Positions 41,901 to 56,000 of a stretch of DNA of 64,000 nt are shown in pieces. Below the pieces are notes generated by a model that ran no database searches, was not told the DNA's origin, and saw nothing but the letters and a program-made list of their open reading frames with translations. Within the stretch, counting starts at the first letter, position 1. The number at the start of each line of letters is the position of its first letter. The translations under genes were made by a program, and so were the position numbers. The stretch comes from Schistosoma haematobium (lineage: Eukaryota; Platyhelminthes; Trematoda; Strigeidida; Schistosomatidae): assembly GCF_000699445.3 (NCBI RefSeq), contig NC_067197.1, positions 4,346,152-4,410,151 on the forward strand, read 5' to 3'.

Positions 41901-44027
41901 TTATACAGAGTTCATCCGGAGTTTGATATTAAATGTCAAAACATGTAACTACATACAGAGATTATCAATTCAGTAGTATCCAATATTTTTGTGCAGAGGA
42001 TAGCTTGTCTAACCTAGATTAAGACCTTGACGAGATAGGCTGACTAGCTTAACATTGAAACTAGTATGCGTGAATTCGAAGTGACACCAACTACCTGGGG
42101 AGAGTCTGGTCTCCCTCTCCAAATGCTCTCACACGGCCACGCCTATATAGCCTCTGCCAGAGAAGTCCTACTCACGGCCTTCTCACAGCGAGGGTGTTGT
42201 TTACGAAATTGAGAGGACGAAAAACAAATGTCCGGCGCTTTCACCCGCTTGGTGGACACGGGGAGTCCACTTACCGGAGTTGGAAAACTCTGATTCAAAA
42301 CCAATCATGCATATGGGCTCCAGGATCCTAAGTGAACAAATGGCGTACGAACCAATTATTGGTCACCGACTACCATAGGATTGCATCTCTTGACGTTGCT
42401 CCATTGCCTTGTGGATCAGACTTTTAGGTTGAAGGCTCCAGGTGTGGCCTCCTAAGAAAACCACTCGCTTCGGTTTGGGCACCTGGAAAGTGTACCAACC
42501 CTCACACAAATCGAATGAGTTATGTGACTCATATCTAATTGCTGCCTCTTTGTACCAATATCTTTGTGGTAAAATAAATAAAAATAAATAAATTGGGTAG
42601 AGAGATGAAAACTATAGTATATAGCCTGATTGGCTGACAAGCATGCGAGTGAGAGAAGACAAGTCAACTGGGACGCTACATGATTTATTCCCAATCCCAA
42701 TCTGCTTCCCGATTTCAGATTAGTGTAAAAAGATACACGAATATATAGACAACTAACCAGACTGAAACTGGGAATCAGAGTAGAAAATAGAGTACAAAAG
42801 ATTACGTTTAACGTACAATATCTTTGAAACAAAAATGGCTATGGCAGTAAATCATACATTAAACGACAGCTTATGTTCTGTAGAATAGACTAGGGACAAA
42901 AATAAATGTTACTGTTTTATAAGCTTTGAATCAAATGAAATAACGTCCCCCCAAAACAGATTCCTTAGTTTGTCAAGGATTCCTGTTTCTCTGTTCACAT
43001 TATTTTTCGAGTTCATCAAACGGCGAGATTATAATTTATGGATGAACCAATTAGATATAAGAAAACAGATCTCGGATTTTGACGCGAAATTTATCCACTC
43101 ATTTGGTTAAATACTATTTTGACATTATAACTGATGTCAGTTCGTGATGAAAAACCTTAAATCTAATTCCTAACCTTAGTCATCAACTGTAAATCATAAT
43201 TCGAATTCCCCACACAGGTTTATGACCCTCATTTAGTTCTAGTTATTAGATGAACAGTCTCAAGGTCAGCCTAGCGTCACCCAAAGGTCGTCCATAAATT
43301 ATAGACTCACCCAACAAACGAATAACAACATAATTTCAATAATTGAGATCATGATTCAATTGAAGCTAGACCATCATAGAAAACCTGGATGCACTGGACG
43401 GCCGTTGTGGGACTTCTCAACAGTGTACAAATACGATCCCGCCTCGTGAGATTCGAACCGAGGACCTGTCAGTCTTGCGCGCGAAAGGGTTCACCTCTAC
43501 ACCACTGAGTCGACTAGCATCCAATGGTGTTAATCCACGAAATAACAACGTATAAAAAAGACTAAATACTGATCTATCTATCTATATATATTCTAATCAT
43601 ACTTACAGATGATAATAATAATTCTTTTAATTGTTGCATCGGTATATTTTGTCTTTGTTCCATAGCTTGAATTTCATGAAATATATTCTTTTCATCGATT
43701 TCATCATATAAAATACTTTTTGTACTATCATTACTATCACCATTACTATTACAATTATCACTATTATTATCAATAGTAAATATGAGAGATTTTGATTTCT
43801 TACTACTACTACTATTATTATTATTATTAGTAGTAGTAGTAGTATTAGTATTAGTAGTTGGACTTGTTTTACTTGAATTTAATTTTCCCTCATTTAATTG
43901 TTTTAAACTTTGTTGAATCTGTTCAATAGTTTTGAATGGATCATTTTTAGAATAAGAATATGGATGATAATAATAATAATTCAATGATTTAATTGGTTCT
44001 GATTGACGTCGATATTTTTTGTTAATA

Positions 44028-44067
<40 letters not shown>

Positions 44068-47000
44068 TTGTAGTATGACTATTTTCATCACAACTAGTTT
44101 GTTCAATTAATGGACTTGGACGATTTAGATCATTCATTTTTCCTAGATTACATTCAAACATGGTTAATCTCCTGATTTAAAGGGAAAAAATAGTGAATGA
44201 TTTATTGAAGTAAAAAAAAGTATAAAGTAGTGTTATGTCATTGATATATTCCGATGAGAATTATGAATGGTAACTGTTGGGATCCATTTATGGACTGATA
44301 CTATATATATATATATATTTATTGTATAATTGTTATGTAACTAAACTATGCATATTCATATTCCTCTTATTATAAGCTTCATTTTGACCTATAGACTGTT
44401 GTGAGATAGTAACTCACTGAAGACAATGGTGAATGTGTCGCTCAATTTCGTGGATTAGTTGAAGTTAGATATTAACACCGTTGGATGCTGGCTCAGTGGT
44501 CTAGTGGTTAGGCGCTCACGCGCGAAACTAGTAGGTCCCGGGTTCGAATCTCGCAGGGAGTGAGGTCGTGGATGCGTACTGCTGAGGAGTCCCATAATAG
44601 AACGGGACTGCCTTTCAGTGCTTCCAGGTTTTCCATGGTGGTCTAGCTTCAACTGATTCATGATCTTAACTATTGAAACTATAGACTTTTATTAGACGAT
44701 TTGCCATTATTGAGTTATAGGCAGTCTATTAATTACAGTCTCTCATAATCACAGCCATTTTTAGGCTAGATCTTGTACAAATGTTATTTTTCTATTTTGT
44801 GGAGCGATGTGGTCTGTTTGGTTTGTATATAAACCCAGCATGTTTGAAATATATGATTCATATTGCAGAGGCTGAGATTAGTGTTCTGGAAGGGCTAGGT
44901 ACGAAGAAGGACCGATAAGGACTCTGAACTGGTTTTACGGGTTTACGAGTCATTGTTTCGGTCGACAAATCACTGTTCTCTAACTCATGGTATCATTACA
45001 TCATATATTGATAGGACACAAGGCACAAAGTTATAACAGTCTTTATGCCTGAATTAATTATATCCCGTGATAATACCGCCAATTAGATACACTGACTTAT
45101 ACGACTACATTAATGATGGATACACCAGTACGGGCAGCCTACACTTAAGATTAGTCCTTTTTCCGCCTAGCCCTGACTATTACGTGCAGAATGTCAATAT
45201 CAACTTCCGCGATACGAATCATGTATTTCAAATATACTGGGTTTATATACAAATCAAACAGACCACATCGTACCATAAAATGGAAAATAACATTTATACA
45301 AGATCTAGCCTAAAGTGGCTGTAATTTGGAGGAACTGTGACTAATAGATTGAGAATAATTTGAGAATAGTAAATCATATAACAGTAACCGGTAGGTCAAT
45401 AAGGAGCTTATTATAAGAGGAACATAAATATATATATATTCACTTGGTGTTGTTTACTTGTATCCTCCCATTGTTATTTAGGACTGCAATTGATCAGTGT
45501 CTTATGGGCATACATGCATCCTGTGCGAACCGCTTTAATATTGCCTTAAGTCAAGCTTTATAAGCAAGGATGGATAGTGGCTAGCAGTGAAATCCAGGAT
45601 GCATGTTTCGTCCTATTTGGGACTCATCGGCTGTTTGCACCTGCATCTCGGAGTGGATATTCACTTTGGGACTCAAACCCAGTACCAATCGCTTCAAACG
45701 CCATCGCGTTATCTACTTAGCTACTGAGTCCCGATCAAGAGACTAATCAATTTCAGTCCTAAATAAAGATGGAGAGATACAGATAAACAACACCAGGTAA
45801 ATATAACTTCAACCTGTTCCATAAGCAGGTGGCTATCAGAACTCAGTGACTAAGTGAATAACGCGATGGCGTTTGGAGCGAACGGTACTGGGTTCGAGTC
45901 CCAGAGTCAACATCAACTCTGAGATGCAGGTATATCCAACTGACGAGTCCCAAATAGAACGATACGCGCGTCCTAGATTCCACCGCTACCTACTATCCAT
46001 AAATATATGTTGTTTAGTTACTTAACAATTACACAATAAGAATACATATATAGTTTTACTATAATTACAAGTTAGATCATCTTTTTTTCCTAGAAATTGA
46101 CCTGTGTTGATGTTGAGAATCAATGGAAGTAAACATGTATTGGAGATAACTAGCTAAATCATACTTCATTCATAGATAAGCTGACATCTAACCAGTATAT
46201 GATGCTGGCTCAAATGGGATTATGTTTGTAAGAGGTTAAGGTTAATCAGAATTTGGTTATCGTTAGTTTCATTGCTAATTATCTAACGTATCTATAGTTT
46301 AATATTCGCTAAAACTAAGTTAGTTCAAGGTTATTGGTTGAAAATTATAGATTATTATAGTCGTTATCACATTAGGTTGAATCATAGAAAATTGCAAAAT
46401 TTTGCAAAAGTACAAGAGAAAATGTAGGACAAAATAAAATGCAAATGATCAAAATATCAATACTTGTTATAATTTGTGGCCTGTGTACCCTGTTAATGTA
46501 TAACGTAACGATACTGCCAATTAGAGAACAGTGAATTATTGATCGGATCAATGACGCGTAAAACTTGTGCAAGCAGTCTAGAGTCCTTATTAGTCCTGCT
46601 TCCTGACTAGCCTAACCAGTTAAGTCCAGAACACCAATCTCAACCTCTGCAATATGAATCATTTATTTCAAGCATACTGGGTTCATATATCAACCAAACA
46701 GACCACATCGTACCATAAAATATGAAGAATGGTAAATTGTATAATAATAGTTCATAGGTCAAAATAAGGCTCATAATAAGAGGCACATGAATATGAATAG
46801 TTTAGTTATTTAACAATGATATGATAAAATTATACGTATAGTACTGGTTCATAGATGGATCCCAAGAGTTACCATTCATTATGCTTATCGGGGCATAACA
46901 ATACTGATCATAGAATGAAACGAGTCATGGAAAATATAGTTTGGCGAGACCATAATTTATAGTCGAATCAATCAGATTTACGATGACAGGTCTTAAATTT

Positions 47001-50000
47001 TGGCGCGAAGTTCATTCATTCAGCAATATAGAGTTTTGGCATTATAGCTGACGTCAGTTTGTGATGAAAACCCTATATCTTATTCCTAACCCTAACCCTG
47101 ACTACCAACTGTAAATATTATTCCTAGTTCCTCACACTGGTTTATAAATCTTATTTAGCCGTAGTATGTAAGGTGGACATTCTCAAGGTCTCTTTAGCGT
47201 CGAAAAACAAATATCCGGAGCTTTAACCGGGTTGTTGGACACATATAGTCCACCTACTGCAGTTAGAAAACTCTGATTCAAAACCAATCGTGCACATGGA
47301 CTCCAGGATCCTAAGGGAACAAATAGCGTATGAACCAATTATTGGTCACCGGCTACAATGGGATTGCATCTCTTGACGTTGCTCCATTGCCTTGTGGATC
47401 AGACGTTTAGGTTGAAGGCTCCGGGTGTTACCTCCTAAGAAAACCACCTGCTTCTGTTTGGGTACCCAGGTAGTATCTCAGCCCTCACACAAATCGAATG
47501 ATTTATGTGGCGCATATCTTTTTGGTGCCTTCTTGTACCTATGTTTATGTGTTTAAATAAATAACTGATTAATTATTTCTTCATAAGATCTGTGGTTTGT
47601 TCAATTTGACATTCTCTTAATGACATAAATTTACTTACCTAGTTTTAAAATACTTTGAGTATTCACGACTTCTTCGTCTTTCCGACTTTAGTGTATCTAA
47701 AAGCAGTCAATATATATCTATATGTATGAACTGGTAGAATATTAGTACTTAAATAAATTACGTTAATCATATTAAAATGATCAGAATAAGGGTTTATGGA
47801 GGTTGTAGAAATTTTAGTAGTTGAATTCATGAGTCGATTTAAGCTAGATCACCATCGAAAACTTGGAAGCACTGGACAGACGTTTCATCCTAGTATGGGA
47901 CTCCTCAATAGTGAGCATTTACGATCCCACATGCGGGACTTGAACCCAGGACCTCCAGTCTCACGCGAATGTATCAGAAAAGGAATTACCTAGAAGCTTA
48001 TGTCTACATACAATCTTTGTGGTGATTTTTTGGAAATGGTTCACAATTTTATATATCTTGGTAGCTGCATAAGTACTGGTGATGGCGTAGTAAATGAGAT
48101 AATTTAATCCAGAGCTTATGCCAATTTCATCCATATTAATGTGACAGTAAAAGCTCGGGTATGCAATATGTCATTTAAAATAGTTATGCTCTTATTTATC
48201 AAACCTTGGCCTTCAGTGAAGAGGGTGTTCAGAAACCTTATATGTCGTCTTCAAATGAGTTCTAACATCTATCGATAATGATAACTAAGTCATGCGGTGG
48301 TTGAGAAGTGCGTATACGGCAAAAATGATGATAATTTGATTGGTGTTACAGTTTTGAAGCGCTGGCTTCAGGTCCATAGATATTTTTCAAGAATATCATC
48401 CTGCTTTTTTTTGTATAGTATGTATTGTTTGCTGATGCTGGGTTTGCATGGAAACAGCGAAGACGTAGTCACCTTATAGCATGGAGTTGTAATGTAGAAG
48501 ATAAAGGTATAAGACTGATAGATGTTGATCTAATGCAACTCCTTTGCCAGGGCTCTAAAGACCATTAAACTCTATAACATAGAAAGTTATCAAATGAGGT
48601 TCGGAATAGAAGCCCGTGAGCTGTCTGATATTTTTTTATCATATACTTTATAGAGTTAAGACGATCTTTAGCAAGTGAATGAAATTTATCTTGTTTTTAC
48701 CGAAAATTGAACTAAGAACTCTAGTTTTTACTATTATCATCCATTTGTTCAGTGACTAAATGACTTTTCTTCATCTACATTATCAGTCCTTTTAGTGTCA
48801 TGCATTATCTTCAGTGCCTCATTATGCTAAAATATTTATGTCATAAAAATAATAAAATGAAGGCATGATATAGCTCTTGTTCACGAAAGTTTTCCTACTA
48901 ATTGTTTGGAGCTTTTTAACACTATCTGTTGTATAATGTCTATGAGGAACGTGCATATAACACGTCTCTTTATTCTTTCAAATAGCAAAACTCATGGTTT
49001 CACATTCATCTATCTGTGTATGTATGTGATCAAATGCATAGAATTTCTTCCCATTAGTATCATTTTCTCCTTTATTATTAACCAAAAGGTTAATCCATAT
49101 TTTCTAATTGCAATGTGTAGAAGAGTTTGCTATCGTTCAGTCTCGCCCTATAGAGCGAGACCTTTGTAATTGATCAAAAGTAACCAACAAGGAAAACTGT
49201 TCGATCCAGATTTTGTGAAAATTTCATAGTTGATAAACCAATAACATTGAGATTAGATGGTGGTTGAAGGTAGTCGACAGGAAACCCTGGACCCGGGTTT
49301 CGTGCTACTTGGCACTCGTCAGCAACGTGTACCTGTAATCTTGAGGGAACTGGTGCTCCCTGGCAGATTCGATCTCGTGTCACCCAGCTTCACAGTCAGA
49401 GAATTTACCACAGAGCTATCCGGGCCGCGACTGACTTCCTGTAGGACTGAAATGTATTCACAATTGATTGATCACTGGGTGGTGATCAATCAATTGTGAA
49501 ATCAATAACATACCTAACTTTAAGGAAATGGATTTAGTTCACAAAGGTATTTTCGTAGGCTGAGTGATTAATGAATTTCATATGTTCAAGTTAATTTCTA
49601 AAGGGCTAAATCAGTTAATTACCGAATACTACCTAGTGTCTTGTTATCTATGTTCTCCACGTGAACCAATTGAAGTTTATCGATTGATTATCTTCTGAGG
49701 ACACTCTCAATTAATCGATACCAAACTCTTTTCATTGAGATTAGAATTTATTTAAAATCAAGTATAGATTCGGGCGTTAAACTTGACACTAAATATATGT
49801 TGTATGAAAACTAATGGTATTACCTAGCTGTTCAAACTGAATAAGAGATTAAGAATGGAACTAGATGATTGATAAGTTTTGTAAAATAGATAGATTGTAG
49901 TTAGTAGTGGAATCTAAGAAGTATATTTGTTCTTACTTGGGACCTATCAACTAAATGTTTTTAGATCCCCGCGTTAATGCTCAAACTGAGATAATGTGAA

Positions 50001-53000
50001 CAAGATGGATGATATTCCAACTAAGACTGATTGAAATCCTGTCTTCCGAATATCATCAATAATCGGATGATTCAAACTCTTCATAATAATGGGACAAAGA
50101 TTAAACTATTTAACTACTAAAGTGTCAATCAACTATCTACTTAGATAAAATCTAGTTACTACTGTGAACTAAAAAATTGTAACACTATTTATTGTCCAAT
50201 GGTTACTGGGTAGTTTTCATCTTTTCATTACTTCTGTCTACTGGAAGAAGCCGGCTATCTGACGGCGACAACGACCCAGGACAATGGACGTGGTGCGTGT
50301 TTCGGGAGAGTGTAAAGTGTGACCGATAAACGAACTCACAAATGATAAAGTGAAACGCCCACCACCACATTAACTTTCTTCGACCTTGTATGACTATGTC
50401 TTGCATATATACCAATCACAATTTTTTATGTTCATTATAAAACAATATTAACTCCGCCTGGAGTCCCTCCGGGGGCTACTGCCGGTCCCAAGCCCGGATA
50501 AAGGAGGAGGGTTGGGAATGGGGTTAGCGTCCCCATCCCGTAGAAAACTAACTCGCTAAAAAAACGCTAACCAGAAAAAATTATTCAAATCTTTTAAACT
50601 CTGTCCTGGGAGTCAGAAGGTCTTCATTTAGAAGGATTATGACGCCTCATGATGAAAGCCGAATTCCTTCGGAAGTTACGAGGCCGATGCCCCTTCTGAC
50701 AAACAGAGAGACCATTTATTTAGGTACATGGAATGTTCGTACAATGTGGGACACCGGGAGAGCCTTCCAAATTGCTGCAGAAATGAGAAGATACAACCTA
50801 GAGGTACTTGGGATCAGTGAAACACATTGGACACAAGTTGGACAACAACGACTAACTACAGGAGAGCTCCTGTTATACTCCGGCCATGAAGAAGAAAATG
50901 CACCACATACACAAGGAGTTGCATTGATGCTGTCCAAACAAGCACAAAATGCACTTATAGGATGGGAATCTCATGGACCAAGGATCATCAAAGCCTCGTT
51001 TAAAACAAAGAAAGAGGGCATTTCAATGAACATCATCCAATGCTATGCGCCTACCAACGACTACAATGAAGACGCTAAAGATCAATTCTACAATAGGCTG
51101 CAGTCAATCGTCGAGAAGTGCCCAAAAAGGACCTGACCATTCTGATGGGAGATTTCAACGCCAAGGTTGGAACGGACAACACTGGATATGAAGACATAAT
51201 GGGACGACACGGACTGGGAGAAAGAAACGAAAATGGTGAGAGATTTGCAAATCTATGTGCCTTCAATAAACTGGTCATAGGCGGCACCATATTCCCACAT
51301 AAACGCATACACAAAACCACATGGACTTCACCGGATCATACTACACAAAACCAAATCGACCATATTTGCATCAACAAAACGTTCAGGAGGACTATAGAGG
51401 ACGTGAGAACCAAGAGAGGAGCTGATATAGCATCAGATCATCACTTACTGGTCGCTAAGATGAAATTGAAACTCAAGAAGCACTGGACAACGGGGCGGAC
51501 AGTATCACAAAAGTTCAATACGGCCTTTCTCCAGGATACTAGCAAACTCAACAAATTCAAGATAGTCCTCAGCAACAAGTTCCAGGCCTTTCATGATCTA
51601 CTCAATGGAGAAGGAACTACTGTGGAGAGCAACTGGAAGGGGATCAAAAAGGCAATCACTTCAACATGTCATGAGATCCTGGGTCACAAGAAGCACCATC
51701 ACAAGGAATGGATCACTGTTGATACACTGGATAAGATTCAAGAAAGAAGGAACAAGAAGGCAGCAATCAATACCAGTCGAACAAGAGCAGAAAAAGCCAA
51801 GGCACAAGCTGAATACACGGAAATAAACAAACAAGTGAAGAGGAGCATCAGAACCGACAAACGTAAATATGTGGAAGATTTAGCAACGACGGCGGAAAAG
51901 GCTGCAAGAGAAGGAAACATGAGACAATTGTATGACACGACAAAGAAACTCTCTGGAAATCGCCGCAAACCAGAACGACCAGTAAAAAGCAAGGAAGGCA
52001 AGGTAATCACCAACATTGAAGAGCAACAAAACAGGTGGGTAGAACACTTCAAAGAACTCTTGAATCGACCAGCTCCACTGAACCCACCCATCATCGAAGC
52101 AGCACCCACGGACCTTCTAATCAATGTTGGCCCACTGACAATTGAAGAAATCAGCATGGCCATCAGACAAATCAAGAGTGGCAAAGCAGCAGGACCAGAC
52201 AACATCCCAGCAGAGGCACTAAAGGCAGACGTAGCGGCAACTGCAAGGATACTCCACATTCTCTTCAGCAAAATTTGGGATGAGGAAGAAGTACCAACAG
52301 ACTGGAAAGAAGGACTTCTGGTCAAAATACCGAAGAAACGCGATCTCAGCAAGTGTGATAACTACAGGGGCATCACTCTTCTCTCAATACCGGGAAAAGT
52401 CTTCAACAGGGTATTGTTAAACAGGATGAAGGACTGCGTAGACGCCCAACTTCGGGACCAACAGGCAGGATTCCGTAAGGATAGATCCTGTACAGACCAA
52501 ATCACAACTCTACGGATCATTGTGGAACAATCAATTGAATGGAATTCATCACTCTACATCAACTTCATTGACTACGAAAAGGCATTTGATAGCGTGGACA
52601 GAACAACACTATGGAAACTTCTTCGACACTATGGCGTGCCTCAGAAGATATTCAATATCATACAGAACTCATATGATGGATTACACTGCAAAATCGTGCA
52701 TGGAGGACAGTTGACAAAGTCGTTCAAAGTGAAGACCGGTGTTAGGCAAGGTTGCTTACTCTCATCCTTTCTCTTTCTCCTGGTGATCGACTGGATCATG
52801 AAGACGTCAACGTCTGAAGGGAAGCGCGGGATACAATGGACATCTAAGATGCAGTTGGATGATCTAGACTTCGCAGACGATCTGGCCCTTCTATCCCAAA
52901 CGCAACAACAGATGCAGGAGAAGACGAACAGTGTGGCAGCAGCCTCAGCAGCAATAGGTCTCAATATACACAAAGGGAAAAGCAGGGTTCTCCGATACAA

Positions 53001-56000
53001 CACAGAATGCACCAATCCAATCACAATTGACGGAGAAGATTTGGAAGATGTAAAAACCTTTACATATTTGGGCAGCATCAATGATGAACACGGTGGTGGA
53101 TCTGATGCAGATGTGAAGGCGCGGATCGGCAAAGCAAGAGCAGCATATTTACAACTGAGGAACATCTGGAACTCAAAGCAACTGTCAACCAACACCAAGG
53201 TCAGGATTTTCAATACAAATGTCAAGACAGTTCTACTGTATGTGGCAGAAATCTGGAGAACTACGAAAGCCATCATCCAGAAAATACAGGTGTTTATTAA
53301 CAATTGTCTACGCAAAATACCTCAGATCCATTGGCCGGACACTATTAGCAACAACGTACTGTGGGAGAGAACAATCCAGATCCCAGCGGAGGAAGAAATC
53401 AGGAAGAAGTGCTGCAAGTGGATAGGACACACATTGAGGAAAGCACCCAACTGCGTCACAAGACAAGCCCTCACATGGAATCCTCAAGGCCAAAGGAGAA
53501 GAGGAAGACCAAAGAACACATTACGCCGAGAATTGGAGATAGATATGAGAAAAATGAACAAGAATTGGAGGGAACTAGAAAAGAAGGCCCAGGACAGAGT
53601 GGGTTGGAGAATGCTGGTCAGCGGCCTATGCTCCATTGGGAGTAACAGGCGTAAGTAAGTAAGTAAGTAATAAAACAATATTCGCCTTGTTGACTAATTT
53701 TTCCTATCCTCCAGTTACTGTTCAAAACAGATAAAGTTTATCAAGCCAAATAGCTTGCTTTTTCTGACTTTGGCTAAACCAAGACTCTGTGCTTGACAGT
53801 CTAGAGAATAGCTTAGAGTTGCACCTGTAGAAAATTGCTTCCTACAACCTCATTGACAAAAAATGAGAAATCAAGAAAAGAAAACCTACCGAAAGATTCA
53901 TAACTGAGAGATTCATTGACTATATTAGGAGTTTCATCATTTGACTGGTTACTGTTTATTGGAGTAGATTTACTATTCTATATAAGAATTCATAAAAAGA
54001 AAGTGAATCGAAGATGGAAAAAAATGATATTTACGTAAAGATAAGATCAGCACAAATACAGATAAGTTAATTTGAGTAATTAATCACCTTTACTCATTTA
54101 AACAAGACAATGTATAGCGCGATCTACATAGTTTCAACCTATGGTATATTATTCTTCAAATTATATGATCGATTGTTTGTCTAATATTACACTTTTATTC
54201 TTGGAAATACAAGTTGAGGAAAGAAATATATCTTTGCAATTAGTCCCTTATTAAAGTCCCGTGTGCAGGATCGTGGATCTGTGTTGTTGAGGAATCCCAT
54301 ACTAGGACAAAACAATTGTCTATTGCTCCCAAGTTTCCACTGGCAGTCTAACATTAATCAATTCATCATCTGAATAAAAAATCAACAATCTCCACAACCT
54401 TATACTGATAATTATTATGTGCTCACTAATGACTAGCTTCGTGTGGTAATTCTCAGAGTTCTAGTGTGAAGCCATGACCAGTAGAGCTAATCGGTGTTGG
54501 GTGTGAGGTAGTTACCCATCGAAGACAATGGAATATAGTCGCTCAATATCATGAATATTGTATTCAGTTGGTAAAGCAATGTTTGTAAAATTAGTCAAAA
54601 CAAAAAAACCCTGAAAATTAGGAAGAAAAATGAATTATTATTATTCCGTAAAACATAATAGTAACTAAGTAGAAGATCAGGGTTAGTTAAAAGACTCTAT
54701 AAACTTTTTCTTTATTCATAGTTTAGGTTTATTGATATATATATATATTCCTATGGTTTCTTGTTCTTGTTTGAATATCCAGCCTTGAATTTGTTTGAGT
54801 CTGTTAAATTCATTGTGAATTTCTTAACATAATCCGAGTTATTCATCAATAAAATACCAGTTTATTTATATGGTTTGATTTGTACTAAACTATCATGCTT
54901 TTATGGGATTATTATTTATTTATTAATTTTAACACATAGATATTGGTACAAGAAGGAACCAAATAGATATGCGCCACATAAATCATTCAATTTGTGTGAG
55001 GGTTGGTACACTGCCTGGGTGCTCAAACAGAAGCAGGTGGTTTTCTTAGGAGGTAACACCCGGAGCCTTCAACCTAAACGTCTGATCCACAAGGCAGTGG
55101 AGCAACGTCAAGAGATGCAATCCTATGGTAATCGGTGACCAATAATTGGTTCATACGCTGTTTGTTCCCTTAGGATCCTGGAGCCCATGTGCACGATTCG
55201 TTTTGAGTCCGAGTTTTCCAACTGCGGTAGGTGAACTCTCCGTGTCCACCAAGCGGGTTAAAGCGCCGGACATTTGTTTTTTTGTCCTGTCAATTTCGCA
55301 AACCACAGTAATGCCACGATAAAAAAGGGAGTCGGACTTCGGTGGTAGTGATTATATGCACGTAGCCATGTGAGAGCATTTCGAGAGCGGAAGCGTTGAC
55401 TCTACCTACTCTCGGCCGTACCAGGGCATTTGGGGGCTTGGAAAAGTCTCTAGAAGCTTCTCATGCAAATACTATAAATATACCAACATATCTCTTATTG
55501 TGCTTCTTACTTCCATCTACTTTTCTTACTTGGAGTATAATTTCGTTCTTGTTCAACCGTTTTCTGATTTGAGGACTTGTCTAGTGAATTGGTGTCCAAG
55601 AATACTAAGCAATAGGAATAACTGGGTCGTAATTAAAGAAATTATAACTCATGTTTTATGGATTTAAGAAAAATAAAAACAAATCATTCATAATTTTGTG
55701 TAACTGCTTAGTTTGCTGCTTCTGTAGCTAATAAAACTGAACTCATTATACATTTTTTAAAGATCTTTATCAATAAGTATCCATTGTATGATTGTGTATT
55801 GGAGTATACTAGGCTAAGAGTAGATAAAGCGGCTATATTCTGGTGTAATATTTCTTTAGAGTAAATCATTGTTAGTGCAAATCATACCCCCAAATGCCCT
55901 GATACGGCCAAGTGTGGGGAGAGTCAACTCTTCCTTCCTCGAAATGACCTCACATGGCCACGTGCATACAATCACTTCCACGGAAGTCTTACACACTGCC

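Noticed and set aside
47085..47102. Telomere-like CCCTAACCCTAACCC run
   Set aside because: It is part of the MITE family consensus (similar at 18355 and 43182) and is far too short for a telomere.
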